Shown: positions 1 through 7,576 of the stretch, piece by piece
How positions within the stretch are numbered: the first letter of the stretch is position 1
Layout: every line of letters starts with the position of its first letter
Assembly (NCBI GenBank): GCA_020634335.1
Contig: JACKBY010000017.1
Coordinates: 8,344 to 72,343 of the forward strand
From: Promineifilum sp.
GTDB taxonomy: Bacteria > Chloroflexota > Anaerolineae > Promineifilales > Promineifilaceae
Direction: 5' to 3'
Length of the DNA: 64,000 bases
Translations under genes and position numbers: made by a program
The notes under the pieces: generated by a model
Told to the model about the DNA's origin: nothing
Seen by the model: only the letters and a program-made list of their open reading frames with translations
The model's database searches: none

Positions 1-222
1 GGCCACTCGCCCTGTCCCGTCGCACGTGCGATCCACGGTGTCGTCGTGGATGATGACCGGCACACCATCGGCGCACAATTGCACGTCCAGCTCGACGCCG
101 TCGGCGTTTTGCTCCAGTGCCAGGGCGAAAGCGGCCAGCGTGTTCTCCGGCGCGTCGGCGCCGGCCCCACGATGGCCGATGATGAGCGGGCGAGTGGTGG
201 TGAGCCAGGGAGAGTCGGGCAA
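1..222 (-). CDS. glycerophosphodiester phosphodiesterase, N-terminal part (runs off the window)
   Basis: The reverse strand reads from the window edge through the signature N-terminal region of the GDPD family: an IGHRGAGADAPENTLAAF block with the catalytic His-Arg, then a VELDVQL block carrying the metal-binding Glu/Asp, then an IIHDDTVDRTCDGTG block with the second catalytic His. The family hydrolyses glycerophosphodiesters to sn-glycerol-3-phosphate and an alcohol. The C-terminal part lies beyond position 1. No ATG or GTG precedes the HR motif closely. A TTG at 222 or a CTG at 246 that overlaps the pyruvate kinase stop are the candidate starts, so the gene is probably translationally coupled to pyk. 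Family assignment is firm from motifs; the start is uncertain. Confidence 0.85.
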   Translation of the reverse strand, partial: MPDSPWLTTTRPLIIGHRGAGADAPENTLAAFALALEQNADGVELDVQLCADGVPVIIHDDTVDRTCDGTGRVA

Positions 223-242
223 CGGCGCGTTCCGGTCCGGCG

Positions 243-1649
243 TCAGATGGTATGAACCTTGATCAGATTGGTGTGGCCGGACACGCGGAAAGGCACGCCG
301 GCGGTGATCACGACGCGCCGTCCTGCTTCCAGCCCATGGTCGCGCAACGCCTTGGCCGTCCCTTCAAGCATGGTGTCCGTGTCCGTAAAGTCGGGAACCA
401 AAAGCGTATCGACACCCCAGACCAGCGCCAGCCGCCGTTGCGTGTGCGCCGAGGGGGAGACGGCCAGGATGGGAATGCGCGGCCGGAAGCGGGCGATCTG
501 CCGCGCGGTGTGGCCGCTCAGGGTGGCGCTGGCGATGGCCGCCGCGTCGATCTCCTCGGCAATGGCGCAGCTGGCCCGGCCAATCGCCTCGGTCACACCG
601 CCCAACTGCCCGCTGCCCTCCAGCCGGGCGCGCCAAATATTATAGGGCAACGCGCGCTCCGTGATTTCGGCGATCTGCTTCATCATCAGCACCGACTCAA
701 CCGGATACTTGCCGGTGGCTGTCTCGCCGGAGAGCATCACGGCGTCGGTGCCGTCGAGAATGGCATTGGCCACATCGCTGGCCTCGGCCCGCGTCGGCCG
801 CGGATGTTCCACCATCGACTGCAACATCTGGGTAGCGGTGATGACCGGTTTGCCCGCTTCGTTACAGGCGGCGATGATGCGCTTCTGCAGCAGGGGCAGT
901 TCTTGCGGCGGCATCTCGATGCCCAAATCGCCGCGCGCCACCATGATCCCGTCGGCCGCGTCGCGGATGGCTAACAGATTGTCAATGGCCTCGCTCTTCT
1001 CCACCTTGGCGATAATGGGAATCTGGCGCGGCTTGTGCTCCATCAGCTCGCGCAGTTCCTGAATATCATAGGCGGTGCGCACAAAGGAAAGGGCGACGTA
1101 GTCAAAATCCAGTTCGCAGATGAGTTCCAGATCCTCCCGATCCTTGTCCGACAGACAGGAGATCGGCAGATCGACGCCCGGGGCATTCACCCCCTTGCGC
1201 GATTCGAGCAGCCCGGCAACGGTGACGATCACCCGCAGCGTATCGCCCCGCTTCTCAGCCACGGTAAACTCAACCTCGCCGTCGCCGATCACCAGGCGAT
1301 TGCCCGGCTGGGCCGCGGCAATGAGGTCGGGATGCGGCAGGTGGATCATGGCCGGCTGGCCGGGATGGGGGGTCAGCACGATCTCATCACCCGGCGACAA
1401 CATCATGCCGCCGGCCTTGACGTGACCCAGGCGCAGCTTGGGGCCTTGGAGATCGCCCAGGATAGCCAATACTTTGCCTTCCTGGGCCGCTACCTGGCGC
1501 AGTAGAGCGGCCGTCTTGGTGTGGCCCTCGTGATCCCCATGGGAAAAATTGATGCGGGCCACGGTCATACCCGCATCCAGCATACGCCGGATCGTCTCCG
1601 GGTGGGCCGAGCCGGGGCCGATAGTTGCAACGATCTTGGTGCGCGCCAT
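243..1649 (-). CDS. pyk: pyruvate kinase
   Basis: Cytosolic enzyme of lower glycolysis that transfers phosphate from phosphoenolpyruvate to ADP. The 468-residue length is normal for a bacterial pyruvate kinase without the extra C-terminal PEP-utiliser domain. Motifs appear in order: TKIVATIGP at the N-terminus, ARINFSHG, GDLQGPKLR, the catalytic-lysine block IAKVEKSEA, the metal and substrate block MVARGDLGIEM, then ATQMLQSM and the LSGETATGKYPVE block. The C-terminal domain follows. It starts at an ATG and its stop overlaps the next gene's candidate start, so the GDPD gene is probably in the same transcript. Very secure. Confidence 0.98.
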   Translation of the reverse strand: MARTKIVATIGPGSAHPETIRRMLDAGMTVARINFSHGDHEGHTKTAALLRQVAAQEGKVLAILGDLQGPKLRLGHVKAGGMMLSPGDEIVLTPHPGQPAMIHLPHPDLIAAAQPGNRLVIGDGEVEFTVAEKRGDTLRVIVTVAGLLESRKGVNAPGVDLPISCLSDKDREDLELICELDFDYVALSFVRTAYDIQELRELMEHKPRQIPIIAKVEKSEAIDNLLAIRDAADGIMVARGDLGIEMPPQELPLLQKRIIAACNEAGKPVITATQMLQSMVEHPRPTRAEASDVANAILDGTDAVMLSGETATGKYPVESVLMMKQIAEITERALPYNIWRARLEGSGQLGGVTEAIGRASCAIAEEIDAAAIASATLSGHTARQIARFRPRIPILAVSPSAHTQRRLALVWGVDTLLVPDFTDTDTMLEGTAKALRDHGLEAGRRVVITAGVPFRVSGHTNLIKVHTI

Positions 1650-1676
1650 ACGGATTATCGGGCGTTGCCGGCAGGC

Positions 1677-2768
1677 TCAGGCGGCCGCGTCGAGGGTGAT
1701 GCGAATTTCGTCGTTGTCGAGCCGTCGCGCAACGACCCGGATGCTGTCGCTGTGGCCGAAGTTTTCTTCCAGCCACTCGTGCGCTTGCGGCCCCAGCACC
1801 AGCCGCGCCTGGTCGTCGGGCTGCAGCCGCCAAACGCTGTTGTGGCGATCTTGTCGCCCGCCGAAGACGACGGTGACGTCGCGCGTTTCCATGCGGTTGC
1901 TGCTGGCGAAAAACGGCCAGTGGGCCGAGGTCAGGTTGATGAACCCGCGCCGAATGTGCAGTGGTTTCAGCTCCGCCACATACATGAAGCTGTCGGCCAT
2001 GGCCTTGATGCTGCCGGTGATGGCTTGCTCGCCGGCCGGCGTCTCTTCGGACTCGGCCGCGCGGCGCGCCGTCCTGCTGGACGACCGCGACGAGCGTCCC
2101 TTTTTGGCTTTTTTGCCGGTGAAAAGCCGCAACGCCGGCATCAAGGTGGCGATCAGATCGGCCGAGATGTCGATGACCGCCAGGCCCATGGCCGCCACCC
2201 GCTCCGAGGGAATGCGCAGGCTCAGATAGACGGGCGTGCTCCACTTGTCTTCTTCGTTTAAATAGGCCGCGCGACTAAAGACTTCGGTAACTTGCTCCTC
2301 GGTCAGGTTGTTGATGCTGTCCTTAAACAGGTCCAGATGGTGCGCGCCTTCGCCACTCTCGGAATCCACCTGCATTTGCTGGACGCGCAGCGTCCAGTTG
2401 GGGTCGAGCTGGGTCAGAATGTGATGGGCAGCGGCGGCGTCCTTGTTCACAGCCGCCAGCCCCTTGGTCAGCAACGCCCGGCCGATGATCCCCATCTGAA
2501 TTTCCAGGCTCATAGGGCGCGCGTTAAAAGCGATATAGGCGTCCGCGTCATAGGTATCGCCCGTCGCCAGGTAGACGTTCTGGTTCTCCGGGCTAAGACC
2601 GCGCAACGGAAAGTCGCCGCGTATGTCGGGCGGCAATCGCAAATAGAGCGCGTCGATAAACAGTTGCAACTGGGCCAGGGCATATTTCAGGGCATTTTCT
2701 TCCCCCGCCCAGCCAAATGCCGAAAAGACGGGCATTGTCAGGCCGGAGAACTCTTTTGATGCTTGCAT
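1677..2768 (-). CDS. conserved hypothetical protein with a basic low-complexity linker
   Basis: A 363-residue soluble protein I do not recognise. It has no signal peptide or membrane segment. The first about 215 residues and the last about 115 look like folded domains. They are separated by a Lys/Arg/Ser-rich stretch (roughly residues 217-240, starting GKKAKKGRSS) that looks like a flexible linker or nucleic-acid-contacting tail. The gene lies 27 bp upstream of pyk on the same strand, so it is probably co-transcribed with it. The reading frame is real: long, codon usage like its neighbours, sensible ATG. No function can be assigned from sequence alone. Confidence 0.75.
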   Translation of the reverse strand: MQASKEFSGLTMPVFSAFGWAGEENALKYALAQLQLFIDALYLRLPPDIRGDFPLRGLSPENQNVYLATGDTYDADAYIAFNARPMSLEIQMGIIGRALLTKGLAAVNKDAAAAHHILTQLDPNWTLRVQQMQVDSESGEGAHHLDLFKDSINNLTEEQVTEVFSRAAYLNEEDKWSTPVYLSLRIPSERVAAMGLAVIDISADLIATLMPALRLFTGKKAKKGRSSRSSSRTARRAAESEETPAGEQAITGSIKAMADSFMYVAELKPLHIRRGFINLTSAHWPFFASSNRMETRDVTVVFGGRQDRHNSVWRLQPDDQARLVLGPQAHEWLEENFGHSDSIRVVARRLDNDEIRITLDAAA

Positions 2769-3173
2769 AAATTTACTCAGGTGGTTAGACCGCTAATCGG
2801 AGCGGATTAAGCGCCGCTCCGGTGGAGGTGGTTTCCCGTATTAAATTGATACTAGCCCAGGTGCGCCAATTGTCAAGCTCAAACACGGGCCAATCAGGTT
2901 TTTTCAGTAATCGGCCGCTCTCCGTAGCGCCGGTTTTTAACCGGCTCCGCAGCCCAGTTCGTTCTCGGCCGCCGGATAAAAATCCGGCGTTACATCTCAA
3001 CAACGGAAAAACCCTGACGGGCCAATCAGGTTTTTTACAGTATGCAGCCACCGCGCCGGAAGGACCGTATCGCTGTCGTGCCGGTTACTATCCCGTCGTT
3101 TTTAGCCGAACACGCGCCACAACCCACCACGACAGCGTTCCGTATAACGAAAGTCCTTCGTGCCGTCTGTTGC
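2769..3173. repeat. intergenic region with hairpin repeats
   Basis: This 405-bp gene-free stretch holds an 18-bp direct repeat (gggccaatcaggtttttt) at 2887-2904 and 3019-3036, 132 bp apart. Two hairpins lie between the copies: GCCGG/CCGGC around TTTTTAA at 2929-2945, and GCCGGAT/ATCCGGC around AAAA at 2971-2988. The tcggccgctct block and both hairpins recur in inverted orientation near 36508-36607. A small GGAGC-type hairpin sits near 2795-2820. No convincing gene was seen. Confidence 0.7.
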
Positions 3174-4874
3174 CTATTTGATCCGGTAGCCTCCATCCTC
3201 GTTATTGAATATCCAGGCCACCACCGCGCCGATCTCGATAGTCTCCGGCAAATAGGTCTTCACCGTCACTGACGACGTACCGCGCGTGTGAAGCATGTGC
3301 TTGGTGCGCAGCATGCGCTCGAAGCGATCGTGCCAGAGCCGGAAATTGCTCGGCCGCAGATCGACCCAGCCCTTGACCGCCCAGGCGTCGACGCGCGCCG
3401 CGTCGACCTCCACCTCGCGGTAGATGCTTTCCGGGATATTGAGCCGCGGCCCGCGCAGCAGACAATCGCCGTCGGGCGTCAGGATGGGCAAGCCGATGGA
3501 AGTGATCGTCGTGCGCAGATTCTCCTCTCTTTGAATGAAGTCATAGAGCGTGCGCGCGATCTCGGCCGGCGGCGTCTCCAGCACTTGTTGCAGCGAGCCA
3601 TAGTTGAGCTTCAGCAAATGGGCCTCATAGAGCAGCTTGGAAAGCTCCGGCGGGCCGAGTTGGCCCAGGGCCACGCTGTGGCTTTCGGTCTCTTCCTCGA
3701 TGCGCGCCAGCTTGTCGAGCGCCGCCTGCCGCAGCACGCCCGCGCGGTAGCTGGGGTTGAGGATGCTGCTGTCGATGCCGGCGATCACGTCGTAGCCGGT
3801 ATTGCTGCCCTTGATCTCCAGCACGGCCTGTTCGGCGATCTCCTCCGGCGTGATGAACTCCATCTGATCGGTGTGGGTGATGGTCTCGAACTCGCCACGG
3901 GCGAAAAAGCCGTTTTCGCCGGTATCGACCCCGGCCATGTGCAGCTTGTCCAGCCGTTCATAGGTGTTCTCGTCGCCGCGCACCAGCAGCCGGTCGCCGA
4001 GCGGTTGCGCCTGACTCTGATAGCGAAACAGCGGCCGCCCGCGCTGCTTGACCGTCTTGTAGGCCACGCGCCGGTAGCCGATCATCGCGCCGGGCTTCAG
4101 CTCCTTCACCAGCGGCCCGTTTGGCGTGCGGGCCATCAGAAACATCAGGCCGGTATGGGCAAAGGCCACGGCCGTCTTGCTCATCAGCTTGAAGCTGGGC
4201 CGATCCTCGCTGTGCGTATAGGGAATGTTGAGCCCCATGCCGCCCGTGCCCGTCGTACCCACCTTCAGGTAGAGGCGCGTGCCGCTATCCGACATGGCCC
4301 GGTGAATGATCTGCACGTGGCGAATGAGCTGCGGCAGCGATTGCGAGATCAACAGCGCGCTGATATTTTGCTCCAGATCGCGGCCGATGACGGGCAGCGC
4401 CTCCAGGTCCTGATGATCGACTATCTGGTTTAGCTGGCCCAACAGGTCGTGGGCCTGCTTGCTCAGCGTCTCAATATCCTGATAACTGATGGCCGTGGCC
4501 GTGTTGATGCAGTCGACGATGACATTGGGCTTGTATTGGTGAATAAGCTGGGCCAGCCCTGCGGCTTCATAGGCGGCCTCAAGGCCGCCGAACAGGTCCT
4601 GGTAGAGCGTATCGCGCCGGGCACGGGTCTGCAGCAGGCGGCGGCGATTTTCCCCCATGAACTCGTCGCGCACGAACACATCGCCCCACGCGCCGATGAA
4701 CTCGACGTTGCAAAACTCGCGCCGCGCGTCGTGGAGAAACTCGCGCACCTCCCCGCGATAGAGGCTGGCGACGATGATGCGCGCCGGCTCCAGCACGCGG
4801 GCGATCTCGCGCACGATCTGCGAACCGACCAGGCCCGCGCCGCCGAGAACGAGGATACAACGGTCGCCGTTCAT
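3174..4874 (-). CDS. NAD(P)-binding Rossmann-fold (short-chain-dehydrogenase-like) protein
   Basis: A 566-residue protein beginning MNGDRCILVLGGAGLVGSQI, a clear GGxGxxG dinucleotide-binding turn at residues 10-17. The start at 4874 is chosen over the longer frame to 5063 because GAGGTG lies at the right distance upstream and the upstream extension is not protein-like. A VDCINTATAISYQ segment and a GTTGTGGMGLNIPYTHSED segment suggest an extended-SDR-like fold. The remaining 300 or so residues are unlike classical epimerases. The substrate is unknown. It could be an NAD-dependent epimerase/dehydratase-like protein peculiar to Chloroflexota. It stands alone, downstream of the tRNA-Val transcription unit. 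Confidence 0.7.
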   Translation of the reverse strand: MNGDRCILVLGGAGLVGSQIVREIARVLEPARIIVASLYRGEVREFLHDARREFCNVEFIGAWGDVFVRDEFMGENRRRLLQTRARRDTLYQDLFGGLEAAYEAAGLAQLIHQYKPNVIVDCINTATAISYQDIETLSKQAHDLLGQLNQIVDHQDLEALPVIGRDLEQNISALLISQSLPQLIRHVQIIHRAMSDSGTRLYLKVGTTGTGGMGLNIPYTHSEDRPSFKLMSKTAVAFAHTGLMFLMARTPNGPLVKELKPGAMIGYRRVAYKTVKQRGRPLFRYQSQAQPLGDRLLVRGDENTYERLDKLHMAGVDTGENGFFARGEFETITHTDQMEFITPEEIAEQAVLEIKGSNTGYDVIAGIDSSILNPSYRAGVLRQAALDKLARIEEETESHSVALGQLGPPELSKLLYEAHLLKLNYGSLQQVLETPPAEIARTLYDFIQREENLRTTITSIGLPILTPDGDCLLRGPRLNIPESIYREVEVDAARVDAWAVKGWVDLRPSNFRLWHDRFERMLRTKHMLHTRGTSSVTVKTYLPETIEIGAVVAWIFNNEDGGYRIK

Positions 4875-5072
4875 CGCACACCTCGCGGATGGAAGGGTTC
4901 CGCCGCTTGCGCCCATTGAACAGGAAGTGTGGAGGACGATAATTTCGTCCGCCGTCGATTCAATAAGTAAGTGAGGATCGCGCTCATGGCTTGCTCCGGT
5001 CGATTCAGTCCTGGAAAAGTGGGTTAAGCGATTGTCCCTCGCATGGTGGGCCGGGGCAACCATCCGTGAACA

Positions 5073-5098
5073 AAAACAGCCGCGCGGGGCGGCTGCCT
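5073..5098 (-). terminator. Rho-independent terminator after tRNA-Val
   Basis: On the reverse strand, immediately after the tRNA, AGCCGC and GCGGCT form a GC-rich hairpin followed by TTTTTG. It ends the tRNA transcript before the 3174-4874 gene. Confidence 0.85.
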
Positions 5099-5100
5099 AT

Positions 5101-5173
<73 letters not shown>

Positions 5174-5269
5174 GACGTTTCCTGCACCGTGTCGCCTGCG
5201 CGTCGCTGCCCGACTGCGATGCAGATGGAAATTATAACAGCCTTCGGGTGCGCGTCAACTCCTGCATCT

Positions 5270-5424
5270 GTACGGGCGGGACAACCGGCGAGAGGTCTGG
5301 GTCGAGCACCATGCCTATCATTCGCCGGTTGTCTCGCCCTCCTTGGCCGGGGAGGGCGAGACAGCGCGGCTACAACGGGGGTTCTGCATGGGGGAATGTT
5401 TCGGCCGCGCTGTCCCGCCCGTAC
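5270..5424. repeat. four-stem cloverleaf inverted-repeat element
   Basis: Four perfect inverted repeats nest so that one outer stem closes three hairpins. P1 is 5270-5283 with 5411-5424 (14 bp), P2 is 5281-5291 with 5322-5332 (11 bp), P3 is 5331-5342 with 5351-5362 (12 bp) and P4 is 5360-5370 with 5404-5414 (11 bp). Neighbouring stems overlap by 2-4 nt in a shared GACA/TGTC motif, so the central junction can branch-migrate and leaves no unpaired nucleotides. Because all pairs are Watson-Crick, the fold can form in either DNA strand or in RNA. It lies between tRNA-Val and the 3' end of the propeller gene. No open frame or promoter was seen in it. Confidence 0.85.
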
Positions 5425-5460
5425 GATATTCAGCCATCGACACCTTTAAAACCCCGGTCA

Positions 5461-7419
5461 CTAGGGCGTTGAGGTGATCGTCACGTCGTCGATGAACAGG
5501 CTGCTGAGAACATCTTCATCGAACTCGCCCACGAAGGTGATAGTCACCGTGTCGCCGATGTAATCGGCCAGACTGATCGACGCTTTGCGCCATTGCGTCG
5601 TGTTCTCCGCCTCACAGAGGTTATGGCCCTTGACCAGCTCCGAATCGATGAACACGCCCGCCACGTCGAACCCACAGCCGGCGGTTTCGTTCGAGCGAAT
5701 CTGGTAGTAGTAGCGCAGGTAGAGCGGCCCCGGCCCACTCAGCGTGATAGACTGCGCGAAGCTCTGGGTTTCGTCGTTGGCGCCCCCCAACCAGGCCACG
5801 TATTGTCCGGAGCGGGGGCTGATCGCATTGCCGGGTTTGAGGATGATCGATCCGGTGGCCGCCTGGTCATTCACTCGTTCCGTCCAGTCGCCGTTTGGCC
5901 CCTTGTCGAAGTTGCCGTTTTTCAATTGCGGCAAGACAACAACCGTCGTGGCTGTGGGTTGGGGCGTTTGGGTCGGCTTGGGCGTGTTCGTTGGCTTCGG
6001 TGTGTTTGTCGGCTTGGGGGTGGCCGTCGCCCCCGGCGTGTTCGTCGGCCGCGGTGTGGCTGTTGCGCCCCGTGTGGGTGAAGGTTGAGGCAGCGCGCCC
6101 TGGAAGCGGTTCAGGATGACCGGCAGCCGCGCCCGGTCTGTCAGATTCGCGCCGCCCGGCTTCCAGTCGGGATTGTTGCCGTTGACGCCCAGCGAGCGCC
6201 GGCCCGCACCGTCGATGCGCATGATCTGAATTTCAGCCGGGGCGGTCTCATTGGCCGCGTATTCAAAGGCGATGTACTGGCCGTCCGGCGACACGCCCGG
6301 CGACCCGACAAATTGCGTGGTGAAGTTGGTGAGCTTGGTCAGCTTGTCGCCGGCGAGGATGTATTTGTACAGGTTGCTGTTCTCCTGGCCGAAGCTGCCG
6401 CCGGTGACGGCGAAAACGAAGCCGGAGCCGTCGGGCAGCCAGTCGATGCCGAAAAACAACTGGCTGCCGTCTTTCGTCACCAATTGCTGGCCGGGGTTGT
6501 TGGCCCCCGGTTTCACCAGCCAGATCGCGTCGAAACCGGTATAGAGCACGTCGTTGTTGACGGGCGACCACGCCAGCGCCGTCCCAGTGGCCCCCGATCC
6601 CTGAGCCGTCAGGAACTCGCTATCGCCGGCGATGGGTGGATTAGAGCCGATTTGCTCCAGGATGCCCTCATAGAAAACAAAGCCGATTTTCCCGCCGTCG
6701 GCGCGCCAGGTCGGGTTGCGGTTGCCCACGTTGTCGTAGGAGTTGCCGCTGGGGGTGATGACGAAGGTGTTGGCGGCCGAGACCGTTGCGCCGGCCTGAA
6801 CGTTGGCCGTAACCGAGGGGTCGATCCAGCGTGTGTGCCCGTAAATCACGGTCACTTTCTGCGGGAAGTTGCCCAAATCGGCCACGTTATTAACGGTGAT
6901 CTCTCTCGTTTGCCCCGCTCCAATTGTGACCGCGACCGCCTCCGGTGCGCCCTCCACATATAAATAGAACAGCGAAATATTGCTGACCTGGTTGGTCAGA
7001 GTTACTTTCACCGATCCCTTGGGAAAACCGGCCAGCTGCGGGCAGGCCGGAGAATTGGTGATGCGCTTCAGTCCCGTTCCGTCGCTCAGGATGGTGTAAA
7101 TGTCGTCATCATGGACGGAGCAGGCGAACTGATGATCGGAGCCGAAAGCGATGGCTCCGCCGTCCGGCCGCCAGTCCAGCCCCTGCACGCCTGTCACACC
7201 TTCCGGCACCGTCTCGTGCCACAGCCGCCGGTCGTTCTGGCCGCTGGCGTCGATCAGCCTGATCTCGCTGCCTTTGGAGTAGGCAATAACGCCTGACGGC
7301 TGTCCCTGGGCCCTGATCCCCGCCACCCACAGAAAGACCAGCAGGAGCAACGCCGAGAAAGCGATGGCCCACCGAACGGCAAAGCGCGGACGGCGTAATC
7401 GGGTGCGGGATGTGGACAT
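5461..7419 (-). CDS. exported TolB-like beta-propeller protein with Thr/Pro linker
   Basis: A 652-residue protein with a basic N-terminus and one hydrophobic segment (about residues 17-36) acting as signal or anchor. Next come repeated propeller-type blades with motifs such as SPDGQYIAFEYA and LDWRPDGGAIAFGS (PD40/WD40-like, TolB family). A roughly 50-residue Thr-Pro-rich linker with repeated PKPTNTPKPT units (about residues 455-490) leads to a C-terminal beta-rich domain that resembles carbohydrate-binding or jelly-roll modules. A domain of about 65 residues (VTLTNQVSNISLFYLYVEG...) is inserted between the first blades. The start at 7419 has AAGGAGA upstream. It probably works outside the membrane, perhaps in binding; no enzymatic site is visible. 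Confidence 0.75.
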   Translation of the reverse strand: MSTSRTRLRRPRFAVRWAIAFSALLLLVFLWVAGIRAQGQPSGVIAYSKGSEIRLIDASGQNDRRLWHETVPEGVTGVQGLDWRPDGGAIAFGSDHQFACSVHDDDIYTILSDGTGLKRITNSPACPQLAGFPKGSVKVTLTNQVSNISLFYLYVEGAPEAVAVTIGAGQTREITVNNVADLGNFPQKVTVIYGHTRWIDPSVTANVQAGATVSAANTFVITPSGNSYDNVGNRNPTWRADGGKIGFVFYEGILEQIGSNPPIAGDSEFLTAQGSGATGTALAWSPVNNDVLYTGFDAIWLVKPGANNPGQQLVTKDGSQLFFGIDWLPDGSGFVFAVTGGSFGQENSNLYKYILAGDKLTKLTNFTTQFVGSPGVSPDGQYIAFEYAANETAPAEIQIMRIDGAGRRSLGVNGNNPDWKPGGANLTDRARLPVILNRFQGALPQPSPTRGATATPRPTNTPGATATPKPTNTPKPTNTPKPTQTPQPTATTVVVLPQLKNGNFDKGPNGDWTERVNDQAATGSIILKPGNAISPRSGQYVAWLGGANDETQSFAQSITLSGPGPLYLRYYYQIRSNETAGCGFDVAGVFIDSELVKGHNLCEAENTTQWRKASISLADYIGDTVTITFVGEFDEDVLSSLFIDDVTITSTP

Positions 7420-7576
7420 GGGAGTCTCCTTAGTATGAAGTGTGTCGCCGTCTGGCGAGAGCGGGAAGCGCCGAAACCTGTCAGGTGGATAAATTAGCCT
7501 AAGGAGAGTACTCTGTCAATAACTGCCGGTTGACAGGCCGCGCGATGGGGCCGGATAGAAGAGGCGTGCCCGAAGG

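Noticed and set aside
4875..5063. N-terminal extension of the Rossmann protein gene to 5063
   Set aside because: The extension is not protein-like, and the ATG at 4874 has a good GAGGTG site and starts exactly at the nucleotide-binding fold.
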